Source: an uncultured Aquimarina sp.
GTDB lineage: Bacteria; Bacteroidota; Bacteroidia; Flavobacteriales; Flavobacteriaceae
DNA: 64,000 nucleotides
Direction of reading: 5' to 3'
NCBI GenBank assembly: GCA_947503835.1
Contig: CANNFM010000017.1
Coordinates: forward strand, 62,001-126,000
Every line of letters begins with the position of its first letter. The stretch's first letter is position 1. The position numbers were made by a program, and so were the translations under genes. This document shows, one piece after another, positions 42,401-50,349 of this stretch. The notes under the pieces are model-generated. The model was given only the letters and a program-made list of their open reading frames with translations. It had not been told where the DNA came from and searched no databases.

Positions 42401-42477
42401 GCCATTTTACCAGTTTGTGCGAACAAACCGAAGCCGCAAAACATAAATAATGTTAGATAAAAGAATTTTGTTTTCAT
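39460..42477 (-). CDS. Large secreted protein with FN3, MAM and T9SS sorting domains
   Basis: 1005 aa. Signal peptide 1-20 (FYLTLFMFCGFGLFAQ). Residues about 90-530 form a large beta-rich domain of unknown family with repeated Gly/Asp/Trp motifs (FADRFIIMQFSNTPNGFLIAVC; YGDYGQMTIDPLDDMTFWHIAEYM). Residues about 535-625 are a fibronectin type III domain (PTAPTNLAASG…GLAPLTTYSFFVIAKD). Residues about 635-795 are a MAM-type domain (APYSESFESSIGAWTQ…). A beta segment with FGDGICCQYGNGSY follows, then the Por sorting domain (EVYPNPAYDVLNISVEK…GIYFARITG). Likely surface-attached or released by type IX secretion; the substrate or target is unknown. Confidence 0.78.
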   Translation of the reverse strand: MKTKFFYLTLFMFCGFGLFAQTGKMAPSTIGQAEYLRVIPALADMDNIISAKNQGHIAPQKRRSSNTFVPGKGFMPEDGMDPLMKVQQKSASKMATTAPIASFDAHVGTVLNDATGAIGPNHYVYAFNSGFGILDRNGSVLLPEASLATLFPGESLGDPVVVYDNFADRFIIMQFSNTPNGFLIAVCQGPDPVNDGWFTYRFNTGSFPDYEKLSIWSDGYYITANKDQNNPSGSDVVFAVDRDKMLVGDASAGLIGFPLPGAETNGFYSPGGSNATGTTLPPVGTGHSIIYLQDDSWSGVSNDHLKVWTTDVNWTNPGSSTISAPQEISTTPFDSVFDGGSFQNLDEPGNGPDIDALQATMMYMTQYRRFGTHNSMVLNFVVDLDGTDSLAGIRWYELRQTGDGAPWTIFQEGTYVQPDGLSAFCGSIAQDAQGNIGLAYTVVSSSVFTSLRYTGRLASDPLGTMTAAEQVSANGDAQNNRSDGRYGDYGQMTIDPLDDMTFWHIAEYMKGPSPNVRRSHVVAFKIEPEIVDEEAPTAPTNLAASGTTARETTLNWTASTDNVGVTGYDVYQDGAVVATVAGTSTIVSGLAPLTTYSFFVIAKDASGNQSTASNTVSVTTLESTTGPGCIDGLTAPYSESFESSIGAWTQDAGDDLDWTRDSNGTPSRSTGPSSADDGTFYLFVEASGNGTGYPNKQAILNSPCFDLNDATSATFSFSYHMFGSTNFGSLSVDASNDEGVTWTTVWTREGNQGNSWQTANIDLAAYLGSGLQLRFNRVTGSTWQADAAIDKISLTAGGPPGGDCADADLSLSITFDDYPQETSWTLTNSAGTVVASQSYSTANPDGSTVTETLNGLASGTYVFTMSDSFGDGICCQYGNGSYTLSSSAGTIVSGGEFTSSEATEFCVTGSATATRLSTYPLSDLNAKDSGVFEVYPNPAYDVLNISVEKRTIQSVEIFSMYGQRVYQGTETSINISDLQTGIYFARITGNGANEGVYTRRFAVKQ

Positions 42478-43012
42478 TTTGTGTGAAGTTTGATTAATTG
42501 TTTGTATTAATTGTATTAGTATAAGTTTTAAAATTGGATATTATAATGTGTCATATTCATGAGCAAAAAAGTAAGCCCTTTTTCATGATCATATTTCGAG
42601 AAGAACAACTTCAATTATGACGATGCTAAATATAGAATAATTCATTAAGAAACAAAAAAATAATTCGTCATAAAATACTTACAACCAATAAGTTACGTTA
42701 AAACCGTAACATACTTAAGGGTTTTGTTTCTATTTATATATTTAACAAATTTGTCCATTTAGTACACTATTTAACACAAAAATTTAGTTTTATACATGGT
42801 GTAATTCTAGCAAAACATTAGTCATAGCAAGACATGGAAAAGATAACTCAGACGGGCTTTTTCTTTATAAAAAACAAAAAGAGTGGTATAATTATACCAC
42901 TCTTTTTTAAAACAACTAGCAAATATTCAATTCTTAAATCGAAAATAATTTTATTAACAATAACCTTTTAATTCACAGAAACATACAGTTAATTCAAAAA
43001 TTTATTTATCGA
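42478..43012. other. AT-rich gap between two minus-strand genes
   Basis: 535 bp holding the promoter region of the 1005-aa gene and, at 42877-42906, a bidirectional terminator. No gene, RNA or repeat recognised. TAnnTTTG elements are not obvious. Confidence 0.5.
42877..42906. terminator. Bidirectional terminator after the 356-aa gene
   Basis: AAAAGAGTGGTATA/TATACCACTCTTTT, perfect 14-bp stem with a 2-base centre. U-runs on either strand. Confidence 0.8.
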
Positions 43013-44083
43013 TTAAAGGTCAAAACGTAATCCTAACGACACATTATTTTGATCTATCTCTGCATTTCTGAATATTGGAGATATATCATATTTAGCATAT
43101 ATAGACATATCTCCAAAACCGATATAACTACTCAATCCATAGATCAAATCACTAGTATTATAATCTCTCTTGATTTTATCCTTAATATTATCTCCATTTT
43201 CTTTATACTTCAGTTTTTGGCGAGTACTGATATTAGCGCCAACATATCCTCCCAATCCAATTCTAAATTTTCGAGCGGTGGAATATCGAATTGTATTTTC
43301 GGTTTCTTTTATGGTAGAAGGGCCAAATTCAAAATATACCGGAACCACAATATTATCCATTCTAAACTTAGATTTATCCAACTCTACTCTAAATTCTTCG
43401 AGTTCAGTTTGATTTCCGTTTTCGATAAAATACCTATTATCTGTAGGTTTAAGACCATTTGATTGATAGGATATCCCATACTTCAATCTTAAAAAATTCG
43501 AATTTTTGAAGGCTCTTGTACTCCAGGTCCATCCAAGCTCAAAAAATCTGCTTCCCCATATTTCATAATCCGAATTGTCTAAAGATTGCCCATCTCCAAT
43601 AGTGTTATTAAGTCCAAAAGCAACCACCAAATTAGAGTATGTGCGTCTATCGTACTTCATCTTTCTCTTTTTTCCGGTATTTATTTCTACTCCAAAAAGA
43701 ATATCTCCATTATCCTTGTTTTCTGCACCTAATCCTATTTCAATTTTACCATCTGGAGTCTTAGAATACTCAGAACCATTTCGTTCTAAAAAAGCTATCT
43801 TGTTATCAATAATCGCTTGTAAGTTTTCAATATTTAATGCTCTTTTTGTTGCAGCGGCTTCTTTTTGTTGCTGTGCTTCTTCAACCGTAATCTCAGCCTT
43901 GGCTAATTTTTCATTAATCGCTTCTACCTCTTTTCTCAAAGCTTCTTTTTCTGAACTAATTATACTTTCTTTTTCCTGAATAAGTTGCTCTATTACATCC
44001 CCATTATCTGCTTCTTGAGCTTTTAATAATTGCGCATAGAAAGTTAGGGTCACAGCTGTGACAATTGTAATTATTGTTTTCAT
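43013..44083 (-). CDS. Outer-membrane barrel-like protein with N-terminal coiled coil
   Basis: 356 aa. Signal peptide 1-22 (IITIVTAVTLTFYAQLLKAQ). Residues about 30-95 are a coiled coil (IQEKESIISSEKEALRKEVEAINEKLAKAEITVEEAQQQKEAAATKRALNIENL). The remainder alternates beta strands typical of a small outer-membrane barrel, ending NVSLGLRFDL with a terminal aromatic-x-x pattern. It follows a sigma factor and a membrane protein on the same strand. This combination is common in Flavobacteriaceae and suggests an envelope-stress or nutrient-responsive operon. Specific function unknown. Confidence 0.6.
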   Translation of the reverse strand: MKTIITIVTAVTLTFYAQLLKAQEADNGDVIEQLIQEKESIISSEKEALRKEVEAINEKLAKAEITVEEAQQQKEAAATKRALNIENLQAIIDNKIAFLERNGSEYSKTPDGKIEIGLGAENKDNGDILFGVEINTGKKRKMKYDRRTYSNLVVAFGLNNTIGDGQSLDNSDYEIWGSRFFELGWTWSTRAFKNSNFLRLKYGISYQSNGLKPTDNRYFIENGNQTELEEFRVELDKSKFRMDNIVVPVYFEFGPSTIKETENTIRYSTARKFRIGLGGYVGANISTRQKLKYKENGDNIKDKIKRDYNTSDLIYGLSSYIGFGDMSIYAKYDISPIFRNAEIDQNNVSLGLRFDL

Positions 44084-44102
44084 TGTTGTTGAAATTTGTT
44101 TC

Positions 44103-44140
44103 CCTGCATTACCCCTCTTAACAACGAGGGGATCTGCAGG
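44103..44140 (-). other. Strong intercistronic stem-loop
   Basis: Two stacked stems, CCTGCA/TGCAGG (outer) and CCCCTC/GAGGGG (inner), joined by TTA and ATC internal loops around an 8-base apex. It sits in the 75-bp gap between the 278-aa and 356-aa genes. No U-run follows it on the minus strand, so it looks like an mRNA stability or processing element rather than a terminator. Confidence 0.6.
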
Positions 44141-44158
44141 TTTGATTGATGAATGAAT

Positions 44159-44995
44159 TTAATTTTTCCTTTCGGCTACAGTAGTTTTTACTTTTTGGAA
44201 ACCTGTTTTAAGCGCTTCATAAACACGTTCTTTAAAAGTTTCGTCAAGTTCTTCTTCTACACCTTGCAAAAGAGCCGACGCACTTACTGTATTTTGTTTG
44301 ATTATTTTCTTTGTCGTAATTTCTCGTTGTGCCTTCAGCAATAACATATTGATTTCGTCTTCGGTAACCTGCACGTTGTTATTTTGCATATCTTGAATTT
44401 GAGCAACCACACTAGCTACTTTATCTTCGATCGCATTAGGTTTTATCACTAAAACATCTTCTTGTTTCTTATCCTCAACTTTATTTTTATCATTCTTAGC
44501 CAAACCTGGGTTATTGTTTTTTTCTTTTAAAACAGTATCTGGCTCTACTTTTTTAGAATTCGATGTATTTGACGACACAATATTCCTCAATGAAGTTGCC
44601 TCTTTTTTCTCAGGAAGGGATGTTACTAATTGATCTGTAGCTACGCTATTATCACTATTGATTATATCTTTTTCTTCTATTAATTTCTGTTTTATGCTCT
44701 CATCATGCGTACCATCAACATTCCGTTTCTCTAAGTTCTCTTTACTATTATTATGTACAAACTGCGTATTAATTTGATCAGAAGCTGCGTTCTTATTTTT
44801 CATTACCGAAGTAATCACTACGACTCCAATAAATATAGCTGCAACACTGTACCACCAAACAATTTTAATTCCTTTTTTTTGACTTTGAACAGTATCTAAT
44901 TGAGTAGATAATTTCTCCCAAGAACTTTCTGAAGGCTTTATAGAGCGATGTTCTAACTTTTCTTTAATCTTTTCTTCAAACTTTAATGGAGCCAT
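44159..44995 (-). CDS. Membrane protein in the anti-sigma position
   Basis: 278 aa with one transmembrane segment (IVWWYSVAAIFIGVVVITSV) at about 44-63. The short N-terminal part (FEEKIKEKLEHRSIKPSESSWEKLSTQLD) faces the cytoplasm and the long Ser/Lys/Asn-rich C-terminal part the periplasm. No zinc-anti-sigma HxxxCxxC motif is present. Its first codon overlaps the sigma-factor gene by 20 bp, the classical layout of an ECF sigma/anti-sigma pair, so it is a candidate anti-sigma or sigma-modulating protein. That role rests on position only. Confidence 0.5.
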   Translation of the reverse strand: MAPLKFEEKIKEKLEHRSIKPSESSWEKLSTQLDTVQSQKKGIKIVWWYSVAAIFIGVVVITSVMKNKNAASDQINTQFVHNNSKENLEKRNVDGTHDESIKQKLIEEKDIINSDNSVATDQLVTSLPEKKEATSLRNIVSSNTSNSKKVEPDTVLKEKNNNPGLAKNDKNKVEDKKQEDVLVIKPNAIEDKVASVVAQIQDMQNNNVQVTEDEINMLLLKAQREITTKKIIKQNTVSASALLQGVEEELDETFKERVYEALKTGFQKVKTTVAERKN

Positions 44996-45545
44996 TACTA
45001 ATTTTATTTTGTTGATTTAACTTTTGCTGCAGCATTTTTCTGGCTTTAAATAATTGAGATTTTGAGGTACTTTCTGAAATCCCCAACATCTTAGCTATTT
45101 CATTATGTTTGTATCCTTCTACAGCATACAATACAAACACCATTTTATATCCTTCTGGAAGGCTATCAATCAAATCCTGAATTTGTTCTACTTCTAATTC
45201 TGTATTGATATTATTCCACGACGCTTCGTTATAACTTTGTATTTCTTCAGTAAAAAAGATTTGTTTTTCCTTTCTTAAAAATGAAATAGACTCATTAACC
45301 ATAATTCTACGCATCCAACCTTCAAAACTACCCTCAAACTTGAAGCTCTTCAGGTTTGTAAAAACTTTAAGAAATCCATTTAACATCACTTCTTCGGCAA
45401 AATGAAGGTCTCTAACATATCTTCTACAGATACTCAACATTTTGGGTGCATGCATTTCATATAACTGATGCTGAGCATCACGCTGTTGTTTTGCCGCTTC
45501 CTTAATGAGTTGTGTTTCGTTTTTATAAAACTGAATTACCTTCAA
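44976..45545 (-). CDS. ECF-type RNA polymerase sigma factor
   Basis: 189 aa. Region 2 (QLYEMHAPKMLSICRRYVRDLHFAEEVMLNGFLKVFTNLKSF…GWMRRIMVNESISFLRK) and region 4 (LIDSLPEGYKMVFVLYAVEGYKHNEIAKMLGISESTSKSQLFKARKML) are intact; region 3 is absent, as in ECF sigmas. Start is TTG at 45545; the next Met is 30 residues in and would remove part of region 2. First gene of a three-gene operon with a membrane protein and a barrel-like protein. Confidence 0.9.
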   Translation of the reverse strand: MKVIQFYKNETQLIKEAAKQQRDAQHQLYEMHAPKMLSICRRYVRDLHFAEEVMLNGFLKVFTNLKSFKFEGSFEGWMRRIMVNESISFLRKEKQIFFTEEIQSYNEASWNNINTELEVEQIQDLIDSLPEGYKMVFVLYAVEGYKHNEIAKMLGISESTSKSQLFKARKMLQQKLNQQNKISNGSIKV

Positions 45546-45713
45546 TGCGAAATCAATTAAATTAGATCTTCTATTTACATAGACGAGATTAAAAATAAAA
45601 AGGTTGCCTGGGGTTTTAAAATTTAAATTTATGAAGTTGTAAAAATACTATAAAACACTATAAAACAGAAAATTAACCTTTTCTAAAGGTATTTATTTTT
45701 TTGTTATTTAGGT

Positions 45714-46691
45714 TTATTTCTTTCGATCAATTACATAATCAACCATTAACATTAAGGAAGATTTGTAATCTGAATCGGGATATTCTGATAAAATTGAAAG
45801 TGCTTCTTCTTTGAACTGATGCATTATCTTAATGGCATACTCTAATCCTCCACTTTGTTTAACGAAATTAATAACTTCTTTAACTCTTCGTTTATCTTTA
45901 TTGTGGTTTTTTACCGAATTAATAAGCCATTTCTTTTTTTCTTTAGTGCATTGGTTGAGTGTGTAAATCAGCGGCAGTGTCATCTTTTGCTCTTTGATAT
46001 CAATCCCAGTAGGTTTCCCAATAGCTGCGTCGCCATAATCAAAAAGGTCATCCTTTATCTGAAATGCCATACCAATAAGTTCTCCAAATTTTCTCATTCG
46101 TTGAACATTATCTGATTCTGGATCTACAGAACATGCCCCTAAGCTGCAGCAAGCTGCAATCAATGTTGCCGTTTTTTGCCGTATGATTTCGTAATAGATT
46201 TCTTCTGTAATATCTAAATCTCGTGCTTTTTCTATTTGCAATAGTTCACCCTCACTCATTTCTCGTACTGCCACAGAAATAATTTTTAAAAGATCAAAAT
46301 CACTATGATCGATAGACAGTAATAACCCTTTAGACAACAAATAATCTCCTACTAAAACTGCGATCTTATTTTTCCAGAGTGCATTTATTGAAAAAAAACC
46401 TCTTCGACGATTTGAGTCATCAACTACATCATCGTGTACCAAGGTAGCCGTATGAATTAACTCAATAACCGAGGCTCCACGATACGTTCTTTCATTTACT
46501 TCGCCTCCAGAAACCATTTTGGCGACAAGAAAAACAAACATAGGGCGCATTTGCTTACCTTTTCTATTCACTATGTAGTGGGTAATTCTATTGAATAGAG
46601 CTACTTTTGAGGACATTGATTCTGAAAACTTTTGCTCGAAAAGTTCCATTTCATCAATTATGGGTAGTTTTATTTGTTCTACTACTTTCAA
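45714..46691 (-). CDS. Polyprenyl (octaprenyl/heptaprenyl-type) diphosphate synthase
   Basis: 325 aa trans-isoprenyl diphosphate synthase. First Asp-rich motif LVHDDVVDDSNRRRG near 80-94, second DDLFDYGDAAIGKPTGIDIKEQKMTLP near 214-240. Also GKQMRPMFVFL near 50. Such enzymes make the C30-C40 side chain of menaquinone in this group. Start is TTG at 46691, chosen because the conserved N-terminal helix (VVEQIKLPIIDEMELFEQKFSESM) begins there; ATG would start at residue 16. Confidence 0.92.
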   Translation of the reverse strand: MKVVEQIKLPIIDEMELFEQKFSESMSSKVALFNRITHYIVNRKGKQMRPMFVFLVAKMVSGGEVNERTYRGASVIELIHTATLVHDDVVDDSNRRRGFFSINALWKNKIAVLVGDYLLSKGLLLSIDHSDFDLLKIISVAVREMSEGELLQIEKARDLDITEEIYYEIIRQKTATLIAACCSLGACSVDPESDNVQRMRKFGELIGMAFQIKDDLFDYGDAAIGKPTGIDIKEQKMTLPLIYTLNQCTKEKKKWLINSVKNHNKDKRRVKEVINFVKQSGGLEYAIKIMHQFKEEALSILSEYPDSDYKSSLMLMVDYVIDRKK

Positions 46692-46831
46692 TATACTAAC
46701 AGGTACTAGGTTTTGTTTTCTTATGAAGTGCGAAGATAATGTAAATAGTTATTTCTCAGAAGGTGATACTATTATATTAGACATTGTATTTAAATAAAAA
46801 AATATTTGCATGGCTTTAATAGGGCGCGATT

Positions 46832-47872
46832 TTATGATTTGTTTGCCAGTTGCCCACATGCTGCATCAATATCTTTTCCTCGGCTACGTCGTACATTTAC
46901 TACTATCCCTCTTGATTCTAATGCATTAATGTAATTATCAATTGCACTATCGGATGCTTGCTGAAACTCTCCATCGTCTATTGGGTTATACTCTATCAAA
47001 TTTACTTTACTAGGAACATACATGCAAAACCTGATTAGCGCATCAATATCTTCTTTTCTATCGTTTATTCCTTTCCAAACGACATATTCATACGTTATTC
47101 TGCTTTTGGTTTTTTCATACCAGTACTCAAGGGCTTCTTTTAGATCTGAAAGTGGAAACGTTTCATTAAACGGCATTATTGATGTTCGCAGCTCATCTAT
47201 AGCCGAGTGTAACGATACAGCTAATTTAAACTTTACCTGATCATCAGCCATTTTTTTAATCATTTTTGGCACTCCCGAGGTAGATACTGTAATTCTTTTG
47301 GGAGACATTCCCAATCCTTCAGGCGAGGTAATTTTATCAATAGCCTTCAGAACATTAGTATAGTTCATTAGTGGTTCTCCCATACCCATAAAAACAATAT
47401 TAGATAAGGGTCGATTATGATACAATCTACTTTCTTTGTCTATCGCGACTACCTGATCATATATTTCATCTGGATTAAGATTTCTCATCCTTTTTAATCG
47501 TGCAGTAGCACAAAACTTACAATCTAAACTGCATCCTACCTGGGATGAGACACAGGCTGTTGTTCTGGAAGGGGTTGGAATCAAGACTGATTCTACAATT
47601 AACCCATCATGTAGTCTAACTGCATTTTTAATGGTTCCATCGGTGCTACGCTGCATCTGATCAACCCGAATATGGTTGATTACAAAATTTTCTTCAAGCA
47701 TTTTTCGAGTCTCTTTAGAGAGGTTGGTCATATCTTCAAAGCTATGTGCCCCTTTACTCCATAACCACTCATAGACCTGATTCCCTCTAAACGATTTATC
47801 TCCATTTTCTTCGAAGAATACTCGTAATTGGTCTTTTGTTAACGCTCTTATGTCTTTTTTCTTAACACTCAT
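46832..47872 (-). CDS. rlmN: Dual-specificity RNA methyltransferase RlmN
   Basis: 346 aa radical-SAM enzyme making m2A2503 in 23S rRNA and m2A37 in some tRNAs. The frame opens at 47938, but the family normally starts at MSVKKKDIRALTKDQL, so the start is placed at 47872. Radical-SAM cluster CxxxCxxC is present in VGCSLDCKFCATARLKRMRNL, with GMGEPLMNY and the second catalytic Cys in the terminal AACGQLA. It is monocistronic; the upstream 48001 gene ends at a terminator. Confidence 0.95.
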   Translation of the reverse strand: MSVKKKDIRALTKDQLRVFFEENGDKSFRGNQVYEWLWSKGAHSFEDMTNLSKETRKMLEENFVINHIRVDQMQRSTDGTIKNAVRLHDGLIVESVLIPTPSRTTACVSSQVGCSLDCKFCATARLKRMRNLNPDEIYDQVVAIDKESRLYHNRPLSNIVFMGMGEPLMNYTNVLKAIDKITSPEGLGMSPKRITVSTSGVPKMIKKMADDQVKFKLAVSLHSAIDELRTSIMPFNETFPLSDLKEALEYWYEKTKSRITYEYVVWKGINDRKEDIDALIRFCMYVPSKVNLIEYNPIDDGEFQQASDSAIDNYINALESRGIVVNVRRSRGKDIDAACGQLANKS

Positions 47873-47944
47873 AACTTTTGCAAAAGTAAAAAGATAAAAC
47901 GGTACTCTATTAGATATCTCCTTATTTATTATAGCCATAAATTA

Positions 47945-47975
47945 AAAATCCCCTGATGTGTCATCAAGGGATTTT
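47945..47975 (-). terminator. Terminator of the 310-aa secreted-protein gene
   Basis: AAAATCCCCTGATG/CATCAAGGGATTTT, 14-bp stem with one mismatch and a 3-base loop. On the minus strand it ends in TTTTTAA. Confidence 0.75.
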
Positions 47976-48000
47976 CAATTGCTTATTCTTTAGTGTAAAA

Positions 48001-48933
48001 TTATTTTTTTACTTTTCTCCACTCATAAGTACCTTTACCACCTTTATACTTCATTTTAAGTATATCTGGGTTATCGTCATCGATCCAAACTTGACAATCA
48101 GAAACACTTCCATCTTTTATGTTAGTGTATGTTCCTCCTGCATATTTATTATCTCCTTTTGCTACCAAACCTTTTAAGATAACCAGACCTTCAACTTTTT
48201 GGTTTTTATCATCACCTTTACAATCGTAGCAAATATTATCTCGCTCAGATTGTCTCAACATTTGTTCTATAGTACCAAATACTTTATTTTCTATCATATA
48301 CATCTGCACTATATTGATTGCTACACCTGTATTAATATCATAGGTTTTCCATTTTCCTAAAACAGGATTAGGATCTATAGATGAAAGTAAGTCTTCCTTC
48401 AATTCTACTTCAACAGGGTTTTCTCCTAGCCATATTTTAAATAAAGCCTTCTTGAAATCCAGGCTATTCATCTTCCCTAAAAGTGTTTTATTTTTAAAGA
48501 CAGAAATCTCTCCTCCTTTTTTGTGAAGAATTCTAAAAATGTCGAATTTTTTTACCTCATCGGGGATAAGGTTTATAAAATCTCTGATCTGATCTTCTAA
48601 AACATAACTATTACCATCGGTTGCTCTTTCTAATCCATTTCTAATAATCTTTTTTAGATCATCATCAGCCATTGACGATGTAAGCTTAAGAGTAATTGCC
48701 ATTGTAGCATCCTTATCAGCTACTTTGTTACCATCTTCTAAATCATCAAGGTCAAAATCAAGATCCAGGTACAATGCCATAGCGTAAAGCTTATCTCTTG
48801 TTCCTGCACCATTAAGCATAAGCTCTGTATCACCAAAAACATCTTCATTATTGAAGTAAATATTTCCAACTTTAGTTTGCGCAAAAGAGCACACAGTGAT
48901 AAAAAATGTTACGTAATAAATTACTTTTTTCAT
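48001..48933 (-). CDS. Secreted chalcone isomerase-like domain fused to DUF2147
   Basis: 310 aa. Signal peptide 1-19 (YVTFFITVCSFAQ). Residues about 20-185 match the bacterial chalcone isomerase-like fold (KVGNIYFNNEDVFGDTELMLNGAGTRDKLYAMALYLD; ISVFKNKTLLGKMNSLDFKKALFKIWLGENPVE). Residues about 190-308 match DUF2147, a calycin-like lipid-related domain (PVLGKWKTYDINTGVAINIVQMYMIENKVFGTIE… ending DILKMKYKGGKGTYEWRKVK). Two Cys (YDC) sit in the DUF2147 part. Neither domain has a proven reaction in bacteria; the CHI-like fold binds fatty acids in plant relatives. A 22-bp perfect palindrome lies about 100 bp upstream of its start. Confidence 0.7.
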   Translation of the reverse strand: MKKVIYYVTFFITVCSFAQTKVGNIYFNNEDVFGDTELMLNGAGTRDKLYAMALYLDLDFDLDDLEDGNKVADKDATMAITLKLTSSMADDDLKKIIRNGLERATDGNSYVLEDQIRDFINLIPDEVKKFDIFRILHKKGGEISVFKNKTLLGKMNSLDFKKALFKIWLGENPVEVELKEDLLSSIDPNPVLGKWKTYDINTGVAINIVQMYMIENKVFGTIEQMLRQSERDNICYDCKGDDKNQKVEGLVILKGLVAKGDNKYAGGTYTNIKDGSVSDCQVWIDDDNPDILKMKYKGGKGTYEWRKVKK

Positions 48934-49034
48934 TATATAATAATTAGGTTTTGTTCTTATTAAAACTTGGAGTGCAAAAAACGCTCCAAATTATGCAAAA
49001 AGTACGATTACAGTCTTTATATACTTTATTTTTT

Positions 49035-49056
49035 CGATAAAAAACGTTTTTTATCG
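49035..49056. promoter_or_regulatory. Perfect 22-bp palindrome upstream of the 310-aa gene
   Basis: Half-site CGATAAAAAAC and its exact complement, no spacer. It lies about 100 bp upstream of the start at 48933, between that gene and the queA 3' end. It could be an operator for a dimeric regulator or a DNA cruciform; there is no gene next to it encoding an obvious regulator. Confidence 0.45.
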
Positions 49057-49167
49057 CCATAATACGCAGTATGCAAATTACGGTAAAACCATAGTTTCTA
49101 GCAAATTGCACATCAATAATTCTTAAATAAACAAGAGTTTAACAAATTTATTTTGGCGAAAATAAAA

Positions 49168-49200
49168 AAAACCTGCCTAATTAAAAATTAAACAGGTTTT
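49168..49200 (-). terminator. Terminator of queA
   Basis: AAAACCTG/CAGGTTTT with a loosely paired interior and 23 bp past the queA stop; T-rich on the minus strand. Confidence 0.6.
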
Positions 49201-49222
49201 TTAACGATTTGTTGTTATATTC

Positions 49223-50272
49223 TTAAATTATTAACATTGCGTCTCCGTAAGAATAAAATTTATATTTTTCTTTAACCGCCTCTTCATATGCTTCTTTGAT
49301 GAAATCATGTCCTGCAAATGCAGAAACCATCATTAATAATGTTGATTTTGGTGTATGAAAGTTAGTAATCATGCAATTCGCTATACTAAAATCATACGGT
49401 GGGAAAATAAACTTATTTGTCCATCCTCTAAACTCATTCAAAGTTCTTTCTGAAGACACAGAACTTTCTAATGCTCTCATTACGGTGGTCCCTACAGCGC
49501 AAACTCTTTGTTTATTAGATATACCTCTATTAATAGTTTCTGCTGCTTTTGCCGTCACATATGCTTCTTCACTATCCATCTTGTGCTTAGATAAATCTTC
49601 AACCTCTACAGGGTTAAAGGTTCCTAAACCAACATGCAAGGTTACTTCGGCAAAATCAACTCCTTTAATTTCTAAACGTTTCATTAAATGTTTAGAAAAA
49701 TGAAGTCCTGCGGTTGGCGCAGCAACAGCTCCTTCGTTTTTAGCATATATCGTCTGATATCTTTCTTCGTCTTCAGGCTCGGTATCTCTTTTGATATATT
49801 TTGGCAGAGGTGTTTCTCCTAGATCGGTAAGTTTTTGTCGAAACTCATCATAAGAACCATCGTACAAAAATCTCAATGTACGACCTCTGGATGTTGTATT
49901 ATCTATTACTTCTGCAACTAGACTTTCATCATCGCCAAAATAAAGTTTATTCCCTATACGTATTTTTCTGGCTGGATCTACAAGCACATCCCAAAGACGT
50001 GTTTCAGAATTCAACTCACGAAGTAAGAACACTTCAATTCTGGCACCAGTCTTCTCCTTATTACCATACAATCTGGCAGGAAAGACTTTAGTGTTATTGA
50101 CTACCATAACGTCATTTGGCTCAAAATAATTAATCAGATCCTTAAATTGTTTGTGTTCAATTGTTTGATCTTTTCGATTGAGAACCATAAGACGTGCTTC
50201 GTCTCTGTTTTCTGCCGGATACTCCGCTAATAATTCCTGTGGAAGGTCAAAATGGAAATGTGATAACTTCAT
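49223..50272 (-). CDS. queA: S-adenosylmethionine:tRNA ribosyltransferase-isomerase QueA
   Basis: 349 aa. Full-length QueA with LSHFHFDLPQELLAEYPAENRDEARLMVLNR at the N-terminus and RYQTIYAKNEGAVAAPTAGLHFS near residue 170-192, plus the THPGLGTFNPV-type segment (HVGLGTFNPV). It transfers the ribosyl unit of SAM to 7-aminomethyl-7-deazaguanine in tRNA, forming epoxyqueuosine. Its promoter is marked at 50295-50326. Confidence 0.96.
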   Translation of the reverse strand: MKLSHFHFDLPQELLAEYPAENRDEARLMVLNRKDQTIEHKQFKDLINYFEPNDVMVVNNTKVFPARLYGNKEKTGARIEVFLLRELNSETRLWDVLVDPARKIRIGNKLYFGDDESLVAEVIDNTTSRGRTLRFLYDGSYDEFRQKLTDLGETPLPKYIKRDTEPEDEERYQTIYAKNEGAVAAPTAGLHFSKHLMKRLEIKGVDFAEVTLHVGLGTFNPVEVEDLSKHKMDSEEAYVTAKAAETINRGISNKQRVCAVGTTVMRALESSVSSERTLNEFRGWTNKFIFPPYDFSIANCMITNFHTPKSTLLMMVSAFAGHDFIKEAYEEAVKEKYKFYSYGDAMLII

Positions 50273-50294
50273 TCGTATTTATTTTATGAAGGTG

Positions 50295-50326
50295 CAAATA
50301 TACAATCTCATAATAGGCGTTGTCAA
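50295..50326 (-). promoter_or_regulatory. Bacteroidota-type promoter of queA
   Basis: On the minus strand the -33 element TTG at 50324-50326 and the -7 element TATATTTG at 50295-50302 are 21 bp apart, within the usual range. The start codon is 23 bp downstream. Confidence 0.6.
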
Positions 50327-50349
50327 GTAAATTGAGATATATTTAGAAT

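Noticed and set aside
43049..43462. Long plus-strand frame opposite the barrel-like gene
   Set aside because: It is the complementary shadow of the 356-aa gene, whose signal peptide and beta pattern make it the real frame; the plus-strand translation is Ile/Ser/Phe-rich noise.
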